DNA of 64,000 nt, from positions 124,001-188,000 of the forward strand of contig NZ_LN890655.1 in assembly GCF_900066015.1 (NCBI RefSeq), read 5' to 3'. Below are positions 24,062-32,613 of the stretch, piece after piece; position 1 is the first letter of the stretch, and every line of letters begins with the position of its first letter. Under the pieces are notes generated by a model. The model worked only from the letters and a program-made list of their open reading frames with translations, had not been told where the DNA came from and searched no databases. Position numbers and translations under genes: made by a program. This DNA is from Candidatus Promineifilum breve. GTDB lineage: Bacteria; Chloroflexota; Anaerolineae; Promineifilales; Promineifilaceae.

Positions 24062-25162
24062 TTAGCGGATCGCCAGTTCCGTCGTCTTGTCGAACAGGTG
24101 CATGGAGTTGACGTCGAAGGCCACGGTGATGTTGTTGCCGCTCTGCACGGCAAAGCGCGGGTCGACCGTGCCGACAAAACTATTCTTGCCGGAGTTCAGA
24201 TACAGGTGTAGCTCATGCCCCAACAGTTCGACGACTTCCACGGTGGCGTTGACGTTCTCGCCCACGATGTTGGGCGGCGCAAATTCGGGCGAATGGACGT
24301 GTTCGGGACGAATGCCCATGACGACTTCCTTGCCAACGTAGGAGGCGAACTTTTCCTTGCGGTCGGCCGGAATCTTGAGGCGGAAATCGCCGGTGTCGAT
24401 GAACTGGCGTCCCTCTTCACTGACCAGCGTGCCGTTGAAGAAGTTCATGGCCGGGCTGCCGATGAAGCCGGCGACAAAAATGTTGACCGGTTCATTATAG
24501 AGGTTGCGCGGCGTGTCGCACTGTTGCAGGAGGCCGTCGGCCAGCACGGCGATGCGGTCGCCCATCGTCATGGCTTCCACCTGATCGTGGGTGACGTAGA
24601 TGAAGGTCGTGCCCAACTTCTGGTGCAGCTTGCTGATCTCGGCGCGGGCCGTGACGCGCAGCTTGGCGTCCAGGTTGGAGAGCGGCTCGTCCATGAGGAA
24701 CACCGACGGCTCGCGCACGATGGCCCGGCACACGGCCACACGCTGCCGCTGGCCGCCGGAGAGCGCCTTGGGCTTGCGGTCGAGCAGGTTGGTCAGGCCC
24801 ATGATGTCAGCCGCTTCTTTCACGCGGCGGTCGATCTCGTCCTTGGGCATCTTGCGCAGCTTCAGACCGAAGGCCATGTTGTCGTAGACGCTCATGTGCG
24901 GATAGAGGGCGTACGACTGGAAGACCATGGCGATGTCGCGGTCTTTGGGCGGCACGTCGTTGACGACCCGGTCGCCGATGAGGATGTCGCCCTCGGAGAC
25001 GTCTTCCAGCCCGGCCAGCATACGCAGGTTGGTGGACTTGCCACAACCCGACGGCCCGACGAAAACCATGAACTCCTTGTCGGCGATCTCCAGATTGAAA
25101 TCCTTGATCACACTGACGTCGCCAAATCGCTTATGCACGTGCCGGAAGCTTACACTCGCCAT
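24062..25162 (-). CDS. UgpC/MalK/MsmX-type ABC sugar importer ATPase
   Basis: Cytoplasmic ATPase that powers carbohydrate or glycerol-phosphate importers. Residues 1-235 hold the ATPase: GPSGCGKST (Walker A), LSGGQRQRV (signature), VFLMDEPLSNLDAKLR (Walker B and D loop), VTHDQ (H loop). The C-terminal TOBE/OB regulatory domain (about 240-366) has VVMGIRPEHV and AFDVNSMHLFDKTT. GGAGA lies 5 nt before the ATG at 25162. No permease or binding protein is adjacent, so it may be a shared ATPase serving several importers elsewhere, as MsmX does in Bacillus. Confidence 0.93.
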   Translation of the reverse strand: MASVSFRHVHKRFGDVSVIKDFNLEIADKEFMVFVGPSGCGKSTNLRMLAGLEDVSEGDILIGDRVVNDVPPKDRDIAMVFQSYALYPHMSVYDNMAFGLKLRKMPKDEIDRRVKEAADIMGLTNLLDRKPKALSGGQRQRVAVCRAIVREPSVFLMDEPLSNLDAKLRVTARAEISKLHQKLGTTFIYVTHDQVEAMTMGDRIAVLADGLLQQCDTPRNLYNEPVNIFVAGFIGSPAMNFFNGTLVSEEGRQFIDTGDFRLKIPADRKEKFASYVGKEVVMGIRPEHVHSPEFAPPNIVGENVNATVEVVELLGHELHLYLNSGKNSFVGTVDPRFAVQSGNNITVAFDVNSMHLFDKTTELAIR

Positions 25163-25328
25163 TGTTGTCTCCTGTTCAATCGTATGAAGCAATTAAGGAA
25201 ATTGTTCGCGCCTGCCTCGGTAGTCATGCGCTCGAAGATGTTAGCGGACTATAGCGGAGCGGGGCCAATGGTCAAGGGTTATGTCTAATGGCGTGGTGAT
25301 TTTGGCTAAAAGGGTGGCGGCGCGGGGC

Positions 25329-25454
25329 GTAGGCGGAACTTCCAGTTCCGCGCGGGGTGGGCACGGAGTGGAGCTGGAAGCTCTACCAGTGGTGTAGTGC
25401 GGAACTTCCAGTTCCGCGTGTGGGATGGGGAGTGGAGCTGGAAGCTCCACCTAC
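25329..25454. repeat. Cluster of four GGAACTTCC/GGAGCTGGAAGC palindromic units
   Basis: Units at 25329-25351, 25369-25386, 25394-25417 and 25432-25454 alternate between GCGGAACTTCCAGTTCCGC and GTGGAGCTGGAAGCTCCAC types, bordered by GTAGG or CCTAC. The same units occur at 47970-48061. The cluster ends 3 bases from the stop of the InsA-like gene and spans most of the gap to the ATPase promoter side. Confidence 0.85.
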
Positions 25455-25457
25455 GTG

Positions 25458-25796
25458 TTAGAGGACAAACAAGCCCTCCAGGCGGGCCAGTTCGGCAATG
25501 TCGGGCGGCATGTCGGGCGGCAGATAGCGGGCGTAGTCCTTCATCCAGTTAGCGATGCTCTGGTGATTGACGTTGAGCAGGCGGCCGACCTCGCGCAGGG
25601 AGCGCCCCTCCAGATAGAGTTGCAACGCCTGAAAGCGAATCTCTTCTTCGTACCCCTGGTCTTTGGGGAGGGGCGTATAGCGGCAGCCACAGAAGCCACA
25701 GCGATACCGTTGGCTGCCGGCCGGGGTGCGGCCGTCGCGGGCCTGGCGGGCGCGCTTGTCGCAGCGGGGGCAGATGGGGCGTTGCCTGTCGGTCAT
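25458..25796 (-). CDS. Orphan IS1 InsA-like zinc-finger/HTH protein
   Basis: Small DNA-binding protein of 112 residues. The N-terminal zinc ribbon (ICPRCDKRARQARDGRTPAGSQRYRCGFCGCRYTP) and the following helix-turn-helix (IRFQALQLYLEGRSLREVGRLLNVNHQSIANWMKDYA) match the InsA repressor/first-frame region of IS1-family elements. No InsB catalytic frame, no inverted terminal repeats and no target duplication are seen, so it is a domesticated or remnant protein. Its ATG lies 2 nt after the kinase stop (TAG-CG-ATG), implying co-translation with the kinase. A cluster of palindromic repeats touches its 3' end. Confidence 0.75.
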   Translation of the reverse strand: MTDRQRPICPRCDKRARQARDGRTPAGSQRYRCGFCGCRYTPLPKDQGYEEEIRFQALQLYLEGRSLREVGRLLNVNHQSIANWMKDYARYLPPDMPPDIAELARLEGLFVL

Positions 25797-25798
25797 CG

Positions 25799-26833
25799 CT
25801 AGATCAAGGTCGCCAGCAGGGCCAGCACAAACAAAGCCAGGGCCAGTACCGCCGGCAGCCAGTTGGCGCGCAGCGCGTCGGCCCACGTCCCGGCTTGGGC
25901 GACACGCGGCCGCGCGCCGTGGCCGAATAACGCCTGCGCGAATTGGGTCAGCGATTGCGGCCGATCGTCGGGGTGCATCTCCATCGCCCACATCACGGCG
26001 TCGGACACGTGGGCCGAAATCCCGTCGCTTAGCTGGATCGGTGGCCGCAGCGCCTGCGGATTGAGAAAGCGCGTCTTGGCGTCGGGCGGCGGCGTGCCCG
26101 TCAGCAAGTGATAAAACGTCGCCCCCAGGGCATAGATGTCGGTGCGCGCGTCGGTGTGGCCGCTGTCGCCGCCGTACTGTTCGAGCGGCGTATAGAGCGC
26201 CGTGCCCCGCCCCTGCACCACCGTGATGGTGCGGGCGTCGTCGGGCGAGAGCAGCTTGACCAGCCCGAAATCGACCAGCTTGATGCGCTCGTCGGGCGTC
26301 AGCTTGATATTGCTGGGCTTGATGTCGCGGTGGACGACGGGCGGCGCTTGCCGGTGCAGGTAGCTCAGGGCGTCGATGATCTGCGAGGCCCAGGTCAGTA
26401 CCGTGTTCTCGCTCAATTGGCGATGTTGGGCGCGACTGTCATCGAGCCACTGTTTAAGATCTTTGCCGGGGACGAAATCCATCACCAGGTAATCCCGCAG
26501 GTTGTCGGAGAAGAAGTCCGACACCTTGGGCAGATTGGGGTGATCGAGCTGGGCCAGGATGCTGGCCTCCTGCAAAAATTGCTGGTGGGCCTGGTCGCGC
26601 AACTCCTGCGACAGATGCAGATCAGGGATGACTTCCTTGACGGCGCACAGGCGTCCCGGCAGGCGCAGGTCTTCGGCGCGGTAGACGTTGCCCATGCCGC
26701 CCTGCCCGACGACATGCGTCAGGCGGTAGCGATTGCGCAGGACGGTGCCCTCTTTATAGGGCCACCCCGCGCCAACCGCTTCGGCCGCGCCCTCATCCAG
26801 GGCGGCGGCGTCGATCACTGGACTATCACTCAT
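25799..26833 (-). CDS. Membrane-anchored serine/threonine protein kinase (PknB-like)
   Basis: Hanks-type kinase of 344 residues. The domain (about residues 30-300) has the glycine loop [10 protein letters not shown], the ATP Lys in CAVKEV, catalytic [14 protein letters not shown] as VDFGLVKL, and the APE-like [13 protein letters not shown]. One C-terminal transmembrane helix ([11 protein letters not shown]) anchors it with no extracellular sensor, so activation must be internal or by partners. Start at 26833 is preferred: ATG sits 7 nt after a TATAAT with ATGACA 18 bp further up, predicting a leaderless mRNA; an ATG at 26842 falls within the -10 box. It is divergent from a FHA-winged-helix gene, the likely phospho-target (inference). 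Confidence 0.93.
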   Translation of the reverse strand: MSDSPVIDAAALDEGAAEAVGAGWPYKEGTVLRNRYRLTHVVGQGGMGNVYRAEDLRLPGRLCAVKEVIPDLHLSQELRDQAHQQFLQEASILAQLDHPNLPKVSDFFSDNLRDYLVMDFVPGKDLKQWLDDSRAQHRQLSENTVLTWASQIIDALSYLHRQAPPVVHRDIKPSNIKLTPDERIKLVDFGLVKLLSPDDARTITVVQGRGTALYTPLEQYGGDSGHTDARTDIYALGATFYHLLTGTPPPDAKTRFLNPQALRPPIQLSDGISAHVSDAVMWAMEMHPDDRPQSLTQFAQALFGHGARPRVAQAGTWADALRANWLPAVLALALFVLALLATLI

Positions 26834-26870
26834 ACTATCCATTATAATGCAAAGGAGGGAAGGCTGTCAT
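26819..26870. promoter_or_regulatory. Overlapping divergent promoters of the kinase and FHA-regulator genes
   Basis: A palindromic ATTATAAT core gives TATAAT on both strands: 26846-26841 for the kinase with -35 ATGACA at 26870-26865 (18-bp spacer), and 26843-26848 for the FHA gene with -35 TGGACT at 26819-26824 (18-bp spacer). Transcription from the two cannot occur at once, so the genes are likely mutually exclusive or jointly regulated. Confidence 0.65.
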
Positions 26871-26915
26871 ACTTGGCGGGAGATCGTAACCTGCCTGTTA
26901 GCGAGGATTGAACGC

Positions 26916-27554
26916 ATGGACGATAGACCCGTCTTGATGGTGAGCGAGGGTGAGCTGATTGGGCAACGTTGGACGCTCGCCAAGGATGAAGTGGTGATCG
27001 GTCGGGGCAATGACGCCGATATCGTGTTGCCGGAGCGCCAGGTATCCCGCTATCATCTGAAAATCCATTACCACGATGGACGTTTTTCGCTGGAAGACCT
27101 GGACAGCAAGAACGGCACATTCCTCAACGGCCAGCAGGTGAAGGGCACCGTCGGCCTCCAGGACGGCGACGAGATACAGATCGCGCTGTGTGTCCGCCTG
27201 CTCTTCGTGGGCAGCGACGCCACGGTTCCCCTCAGTTTCGATATTCCCCGCGTCGATGGCGGAATGGTCCTGGAAGAGAATAAACGGACTGTATCGATCA
27301 GGGGCCGGGAACTGGACCCGCCGCTGTCGTTGGCCCAGTTCCGGTTATTGGAAATGCTCTATGACGCCGATGGCTCCGTATGCGATCGCGACGACATCAT
27401 CGAGGCTGTCTGGCCCGGCACAGGCGGCCTGGGCGTCTCCGAGCAGGCCATCGATGCCCTGGTGCGCCGCCTGCGCGACCGCCTGGCCGAGATTGACGAA
27501 CACAACTACATCGTCACCGTGCGCGGCCACGGCTTCCGCCTGGATAACCCGTGA
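26916..27554 (+). CDS. FHA domain-winged helix (OmpR/PhoB-type) regulator
   Basis: Predicted phosphopeptide-dependent transcription factor of 212 residues. An FHA domain (about residues 18-95) shows VVIGRGNDADIVLPERQVSRYHLKIHY and LEDLDSKNGTFLNG, the phosphothreonine-binding loops with conserved Gly-Arg, Ser-Arg-x-His and Asn-Gly. A C-terminal winged helix (about 125-212) shows the OmpR-type recognition segment GVSEQAIDALVRRLRDRLAE and the ending VRGHGFRL. Domain order is the reverse of EmbR. The neighbouring kinase likely phosphorylates something it binds. ATG at 26916 is chosen; a longer reading starts at 26847 but is weakly supported. Confidence 0.88.
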   Translation: MDDRPVLMVSEGELIGQRWTLAKDEVVIGRGNDADIVLPERQVSRYHLKIHYHDGRFSLEDLDSKNGTFLNGQQVKGTVGLQDGDEIQIALCVRLLFVGSDATVPLSFDIPRVDGGMVLEENKRTVSIRGRELDPPLSLAQFRLLEMLYDADGSVCDRDDIIEAVWPGTGGLGVSEQAIDALVRRLRDRLAEIDEHNYIVTVRGHGFRLDNP

Positions 27555-27558
27555 TCCC

Positions 27559-27608
27559 CAGACCTGACAGGTGGGCGGACGTGAGTCCGCTCCTACCTGT
27601 CAGGTCTG
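27559..27608. repeat. Nested palindromic element at a convergent junction
   Basis: Outer perfect 14-bp arms CAGACCTGACAGGT and ACCTGTCAGGTCTG enclose an inner hairpin GCGGAC-GTGA-GTCCGC. It sits between the FHA gene stop and the CpXC gene stop and may terminate both. Part of the motif (CAGACCTGACA, CTGACAGGTC) recurs near 55016 and 62117. Confidence 0.82.
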
Positions 27609-27619
27609 ATCGTTGAAGA

Positions 27620-28975
27620 CTAATCGCCCCCGGCCACCAGCAACCTGGCGTTCAACTCCGCCCGGATTTCCACCAGCCGTTCCGCCAGATCGCCCTGCCC
27701 GGCACCCACGGCCTGCTCGCGCACCAAATCGACCATCTCAATCAACTCCGGCGAGATCATCTCCGCGGCCTCCGCCATGACCCGTTCGCGGTCGGCCTTG
27801 CCCGGCGCGCCCAACAGTTGGGTTAGTAACTGGATTTCGGGCGGGGTATCGCCCTGGATACGGCTAATGATGACCGCCTGGATGAGCGCAAGCTTGTCTA
27901 ATTCCTCGCGCCGGCCGCTCTGTTCGGCGTGCAACAGGCGGGCCTCCAGCACGTGCATGAATGCCTCATCGAGGCGGCCCAGCTGCTGCTCGACGGCTTG
28001 CTCCACATCCGGCGCGGCCAGAATGGCGTCCAGCGTGCTCTGGGCTTCCTGCAAGACCTGTTGGGCCGCGGCTTGCATCTCCCGCTGCATTTCCAGCAGC
28101 TGATCGCGCACCCGGCCCAACCGTTGCCCGCCGGCCTTGTCGCCGGCCTTTTCGCGGCGCTCCGCTTCCGTCGTCAGCCGGGCGAAGAAGTCGTAGGTCA
28201 GGGCCTGTTGGCCGGTCAGGGCCAGGGCGCTGACCAGGGACTCATCGGCATCGTTGGCGATGACGTGCTTGGCCAATAGCTCCGGGCTAAGGCCGCCCGC
28301 TTTCTTGGCCTCGCGCCGCAGAGTGCCCAGCGCGATCTGCTGCTTCTCCAATTGCCGGCCGATTTCGGTCTCGGTCATCAGCTTGGCCTGGAGATTGAGC
28401 AGGCCGACGACCTCATTGGGGTCGCCCATCTGGCTGGTGGCGTCGATCTGCGCCCGCAAGATACTGAAGAACGTCTCATCAATGTCCTGCCGGCGATCCT
28501 TGATCAGGAACTCCTGCACGTCGGGCGAGGCCGTCGCCAGCGTACGCAACAGTTCGACCTGGCGCTGTTGCCGGGCCAGCATCTCCGGCGTCACGCCTTC
28601 CGTGCCCCACACCTTTTCCATGAAACTCTGCATGGTCAGCATGGTCTGCGGCTGGAACATATAGCCCCGGCGTTGTTCCATCGGTGTCTGGTTGATGGCC
28701 TGCTGGACGAGACGGCCGACCAGCTCCTCGCGGCGCAGATGATCGAGATTGATCTCTTGCGGCACGTGGATCATAAACAGGTCGTGGGCCTGATCGTGAT
28801 AGAGCAGCGGCGTGGCAATACGTCCGCCCGCGCCGCAATTGGGGCAGACGGCAAAGTTTAATTGGCCCGACAATAACATTTCCTTCAGTTGCGGTTCCCG
28901 GCCGACGTCAATTACCTGATAAATATCGGCTACGTAGGGCGTTCCACAATTTGGGCAACTGATCTGCGTTTGCAT
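27620..28975 (-). CDS. CpXC-domain protein with long helical region
   Basis: Cytoplasmic protein of 451 residues. The N-terminal CpXC zinc-ribbon (about residues 1-125) has CPNCGTPYVADIYQVIDV and VCPNCGAGGRIATPLLYHD with two CxxC pairs. The rest is mostly helical with heptad-like stretches (KAGGQRLGRVRDQLLEMQREMQAAAQQVLQEAQ), suggesting coiled coil. The family is uncharacterised and is typical of Chloroflexota and relatives. Located between the FHA regulator (convergent) and the histidine kinase (upstream on the same strand). No catalytic motif seen. Confidence 0.85.
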   Translation of the reverse strand: MQTQISCPNCGTPYVADIYQVIDVGREPQLKEMLLSGQLNFAVCPNCGAGGRIATPLLYHDQAHDLFMIHVPQEINLDHLRREELVGRLVQQAINQTPMEQRRGYMFQPQTMLTMQSFMEKVWGTEGVTPEMLARQQRQVELLRTLATASPDVQEFLIKDRRQDIDETFFSILRAQIDATSQMGDPNEVVGLLNLQAKLMTETEIGRQLEKQQIALGTLRREAKKAGGLSPELLAKHVIANDADESLVSALALTGQQALTYDFFARLTTEAERREKAGDKAGGQRLGRVRDQLLEMQREMQAAAQQVLQEAQSTLDAILAAPDVEQAVEQQLGRLDEAFMHVLEARLLHAEQSGRREELDKLALIQAVIISRIQGDTPPEIQLLTQLLGAPGKADRERVMAEAAEMISPELIEMVDLVREQAVGAGQGDLAERLVEIRAELNARLLVAGGD

Positions 28976-29042
28976 GATTTCTCCTTAAGGTTTCGCGAGG
29001 GCGTACTCTGTCGCCCGCCCGGCGAAAACGATTTTGTCTGCG

Positions 29043-30650
29043 TCAATCTCGCGGCAGCGAGAAGGTAAAGGTTGTCCCCGGCGCGCCCGGTTCGTCGTCG
29101 CTATTGCTATGGAACCAGATGCGGCCGCGATGCGCCTCGATGATGGCGCGGGACAGGTATAACCCCAGCCCGGTGCCTTCCGTCTTGCGACTGAGGGCGT
29201 TATCCAGGCGGGAGAATTTTTGAAAGATACGGTATTGATCGCGCGCGGGAATGCCGATGCCCTCATCACAGACCGCCACCGTCACGTGTTGCGGATGCAC
29301 CTCGCCGCGAATGGTGATCAGACCGCCATCGGGCGAGTACTTGATGCCGTTACTAACCAGATTATTCAACACCTGAATCAGCCGGCGCTCATCGCCGATA
29401 ATCGTGGGATAGTCGTCGGGGAAGTCCGTCTCGATACGGTGCAGCGTCGTCTGCGTGGCGAACCGGCGGGCGACGTTCTCGGCCAGGCGCGGCAGATTGA
29501 TCTCGTCGCTAATCTCCAGCGTAAACGTGCCCGCCTGGAGTCGGGAAACCTCCAGCAGGTTATCGATGAGCGCGTTCAGATTATCGGCTTCTTCCTCGAT
29601 GACCGTCAGCGATTCAGCCAGAATTTGCGGCGACCAATGCCCCTCCGGCCGGCGCAGTGTGCCGGCATACCCCTTGATGATGGCGACGGGCGTCTTCAGT
29701 TCGTGGCTGATGACCGAAATAAACGTCTTCTGCAATGCTTCTTCCTCGCGATAGCGCGTCAGATCGCGCACGTTGGCGATGATGTCGGTCATGCGGCCGT
29801 CAGCATCCATGAGCGGCGCGTAGGTGATGCCCAGCGTGATGGCGCGGCGATCGCTGGCGCAACTGCTGTCCTGATGGCGCAGCGCCTCGCCTTCGACGTA
29901 GAGATAAGCCGCATTGGGCAGCGGCCATTGATTCTCCAGCGCCGTCCGCAGATCGGCCTCCGTCTTGAGCGAGGCCCACTGGATGACGTCATCGTGCGCC
30001 CGGCCGATGGCCTCGGTTGCCGGCCAGCCGGTCATCTGGCTGAGAGCCTTGTTGAACACCGTGATGTGCAGATGCCGGTCGAGGATCATCACCCCGTCGG
30101 CGCTCTGCTCCAGGATGGCGTCGGAGCGCTGCTTCTCCTGATTGACCTGCTGGTAGAGGCGGGCATTGCGCACGGCGATGGCCGCCTGCTCGGCGAAGCT
30201 GCGCAAGAGGTTAGGCGCGTCCTCGACGAAGTAGTAGTTGCCGGTCTGGAAGACGTAGATGAGGCCGATGACCGTGCCGCCGCTGCTGAGGGGCAGGCGG
30301 ATGACCTGGGAAAGGGCCAGGTCGGCCTCGCGGGCGATCAACTTGAGTTGGTTCGCCAGTTCGGGGAAGGCTTCCCCCTCGTGCCCTTCGCGGTAGGGGA
30401 TGCCACGCACCAGCGGCGCGAAGTGGTCAACCAGATGGGGCGGGATGCCATAGACGGCGGCCACGCGCATCGTCTCGCCCCCCTCGTCGGCCAGGGCGAT
30501 CATGCCCGCCTGGCCCGCGACCAACTCGACGGCTGATTTCAGGATCAGGCGCAGCAAGTCGTGGAGGTCCAACTCGGCCGTCATCGCCCGGCTGATCGCC
30601 AGCAAGTATTCGCGCTGCAAAATGCGGATATCGACCAATGCTCTCGACAT
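29043..30650 (-). CDS. GAF-PAS sensor histidine kinase
   Basis: Soluble sensor kinase of 535 residues. An N-terminal GAF domain (about 20-170), a PAS domain (about 180-290, with DIIANVRDLTRYREEE), a dimerisation/phosphoacceptor region (FISVISHELKTPVAIIKGY, His near 315) and an ATPase domain with VLNNLVSNGIKYSPDGG (N box), DEGIGIP (G1) and GTGLGLYLSRAI (G2) are all visible. No response regulator is adjacent, so it is an orphan kinase in this window. No membrane segment, so the signal is probably cytoplasmic (redox, gas or small molecule, inference). Confidence 0.93.
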   Translation of the reverse strand: MSRALVDIRILQREYLLAISRAMTAELDLHDLLRLILKSAVELVAGQAGMIALADEGGETMRVAAVYGIPPHLVDHFAPLVRGIPYREGHEGEAFPELANQLKLIAREADLALSQVIRLPLSSGGTVIGLIYVFQTGNYYFVEDAPNLLRSFAEQAAIAVRNARLYQQVNQEKQRSDAILEQSADGVMILDRHLHITVFNKALSQMTGWPATEAIGRAHDDVIQWASLKTEADLRTALENQWPLPNAAYLYVEGEALRHQDSSCASDRRAITLGITYAPLMDADGRMTDIIANVRDLTRYREEEALQKTFISVISHELKTPVAIIKGYAGTLRRPEGHWSPQILAESLTVIEEEADNLNALIDNLLEVSRLQAGTFTLEISDEINLPRLAENVARRFATQTTLHRIETDFPDDYPTIIGDERRLIQVLNNLVSNGIKYSPDGGLITIRGEVHPQHVTVAVCDEGIGIPARDQYRIFQKFSRLDNALSRKTEGTGLGLYLSRAIIEAHRGRIWFHSNSDDEPGAPGTTFTFSLPRD

Positions 30651-30759
30651 GAATTAATTCTCTTCAGCGGACGTTGATTCTAACACAGGTTAAATCAAGC
30701 CCATAGCATCCGCCACTTCGCTTTCCGGCAGGTTAAACGCCCATCATACGTCTGTTTTC

Positions 30760-30788
30760 TTGGAATTGCGTAAAACCGATGTTAGAGT
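30760..30788 (+). promoter_or_regulatory. Predicted promoter of the hydrolase-IPK gene run
   Basis: TTGGAA (30760-30765), a 17-bp spacer and TAGAGT (30783-30788) precede the hydrolase ATG at 30813. Each hexamer matches 4 of 6 consensus bases. Confidence 0.4.
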
Positions 30789-30812
30789 AACGTTGTACAG
30801 GGACCACCAGCT

Positions 30813-31631
30813 ATGCCATTCCTGAATCGCGATCAGCACAGCATCTATTACGAGACGGCCGGCGACGCAGCACGGCCGCCGCTGCTCATCATCGCCGGCA
30901 TCACCGATTCCATCGCCAAATGCGAATGGCAGGTGATGGATCTGGCCGCCGATTTCCACGTGATCACCTTCGACAATCGCGGCGCGGGGCGCTCCACGAC
31001 GCCGCCGGCAGGCTATTCCGTGGGCGACATGGCCGGCGACGCCGCCGCCGTGCTGGCCGCGTTGGGTTTGGAGTCGGCCCACATCTTCGGTTTCAGCATG
31101 GGCGGCATGATCGCCTTGCACCTGGCCCTGGACTATCCCCAACTTGTGCGCCGGTTGGTGTTGGGCTGCACGACAGCCGGCGGCCGTCTATCCGTTCGTC
31201 CCGAAGACCTGGTAATGACCGCGCTGCTCAATCCAGAAGGCAGCGGCGACACCCGGCAGGATTTCTATGACCGGCTGTGGATTTCGTTGAGCGACCCTTG
31301 CCTCGCCGAACAACCGGCGGTGGTGGCGCGGCTAGCCGATTTGGCCGCCGACAACCCCCAGACGCCGCTGGGCTACGCCGGGCAACTGCAAGCGGTATTG
31401 ACCCACGACGTAGCCGACCGGCTCGACCGGCTCCGCGCGCCGACGCTCGTCCTGCACGGCGAGGCTGACCGGCTGATTCCGGTCGAGAACGGCCGCTTGC
31501 TGGCCGCGTCTATCCCCGGTGCGCGGCTTATCGTCTATCCTGGGGCGGGGCATCTATTTTTTGTGGAGCGGGCGACCGAAGTCAACCGGGATATCCGCGA
31601 CTTTGTGTGCGCCGCCGAAGCAATCTCGTGA
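30813..31631 (+). CDS. Alpha/beta hydrolase (3-oxoadipate enol-lactonase-like)
   Basis: Soluble serine hydrolase of 272 residues. The canonical fold is visible: FDNRGAGRSTTPPAGYS, the nucleophile elbow GFSMGG (Ser near residue 98), the acid in LHGEADRLIP and the catalytic His in YPGAGHLFFVE. The closest general group is enol-lactone hydrolases/esterases, but no beta-ketoadipate genes are nearby, so the substrate is open. It is first in a plus-strand run with a P1 peptidase, LOG-like protein and isopentenyl phosphate kinase, with only 13 bases before the P1 gene. Confidence 0.88.
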   Translation: MPFLNRDQHSIYYETAGDAARPPLLIIAGITDSIAKCEWQVMDLAADFHVITFDNRGAGRSTTPPAGYSVGDMAGDAAAVLAALGLESAHIFGFSMGGMIALHLALDYPQLVRRLVLGCTTAGGRLSVRPEDLVMTALLNPEGSGDTRQDFYDRLWISLSDPCLAEQPAVVARLADLAADNPQTPLGYAGQLQAVLTHDVADRLDRLRAPTLVLHGEADRLIPVENGRLLAASIPGARLIVYPGAGHLFFVERATEVNRDIRDFVCAAEAIS

Positions 31632-31644
31632 GCCGTGGGTGGGA

Positions 31645-32613
31645 ATGTCCATTATGATCGACTTCGCCGGTATTCGCATCGGCCATGCGACCTATCCCCA
31701 AAATTACACCGGCTGTACGGTGTTTCTCTGTCCACCGGGCACTTTCGGCAGCGTGGATGCCCGCGGTCCAGCGCCCGGCAGCCGCGAGTTCGCCCTGCTG
31801 GCCCCCGACAAGCCGGAGGATAAAGAGGTCAACGCCATCGTGCTGACCGGCGGCAGCGCGTTTGGTCTGGCCACGGCCGACGGCGTGATGCGCTACCTGT
31901 CCGAGCGCGGCATCGGCCATCCGACGCCCATCCGGCCGGTGCCCATCGTCCCGGCCGCGGTCGTGTTCGATCTGGGTCTGAACAATGAGCCCTTCATGCC
32001 CAACGCCACCGCCGGCTACGACGCCTGCGTGGCTGCCGACGCCTTCACCGGCGACATCGCCCAGGGCAACGTGGGGGCGGGGACGGGCGTACTGGTGGGC
32101 AAGTGGGCCGGCTTTCCCCACATGATGAAAGGTGGCTTTGGCGTGGCTTCGTTGCGCGTGGGTGAGGTGGTGGTGGCCGCGGCCGCCGTGGTGAACGCCG
32201 TCGGCGACGTGGTGAATGAAGACGGCGGCGTGTTGGCCGGGGCGCGCGATCCTGCGGGCGGCTGGCTGGCGGCCGAGAATCCGCTGCGCTACGTGGAATG
32301 GGGCAGCCCGCCACCGGCCGGCACGAATACGACGCTGGTCGTGGCGGCGACAAACGCGCGTCTTTCGCGTAGTGAGTTGAGTCGCCTGACCCATCAGGCC
32401 CACAACGGGCTGGCCATTGCCGTGCGGCCGAGCCATACCCGCCACGACGGCGATGTGGCCTTTGCCCTGACGACCAGCCGCGTCAGTGGCGATCTGACGC
32501 TGGTGAATAACATGGTCGTCGCCGTGGTGGGCGAGGCCATCCGCAACGGGGTGCGCCATGCCGCATCCGTTATGGGCATTCCCGGCCTGGCCGGTACCCG
32601 GGAGGAGGATTAA
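31645..32613 (+). CDS. P1 family (S58, DmpA/NylC-like) autoprocessing peptidase
   Basis: Ntn-hydrolase-like aminopeptidase/amidohydrolase of 322 residues. Members fold as one chain that cuts itself to free an N-terminal nucleophile of the small subunit. Here AGTNTTLVVAATNARL (residues 226-241) presents Asn228-Thr229 as the predicted cut site, the Asn-Thr type seen in NylC rather than the Ser of DmpA. Other conserved features: NAIVLTGGSAFGL, GNVGAGTGVLVGK and the terminal DVVFALTTS-like segment. The start is ATG 31645 or ATG 31654; both are possible. The TAA stop overlaps the next ATG. Likely cleaves N-terminal D-amino or beta-amino acid amides, which cannot be told here. Confidence 0.87.
   Translation: MSIMIDFAGIRIGHATYPQNYTGCTVFLCPPGTFGSVDARGPAPGSREFALLAPDKPEDKEVNAIVLTGGSAFGLATADGVMRYLSERGIGHPTPIRPVPIVPAAVVFDLGLNNEPFMPNATAGYDACVAADAFTGDIAQGNVGAGTGVLVGKWAGFPHMMKGGFGVASLRVGEVVVAAAAVVNAVGDVVNEDGGVLAGARDPAGGWLAAENPLRYVEWGSPPPAGTNTTLVVAATNARLSRSELSRLTHQAHNGLAIAVRPSHTRHDGDVAFALTTSRVSGDLTLVNNMVVAVVGEAIRNGVRHAASVMGIPGLAGTREED

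Noticed and set aside
25329-25454. CRISPR array
   Set aside because: The four units are palindromic, differ in type and alternate in orientation, with spacers of 8-18 bases; not the repeat-spacer pattern of CRISPR.
25458-25796. Intact IS1 insertion sequence
   Set aside because: Only an InsA-like frame is present; no InsB frame, terminal repeats or target duplication, and the gene is tightly coupled to the kinase.
29220-30536. 438-codon plus-strand frame
   Set aside because: Antisense to the histidine kinase.
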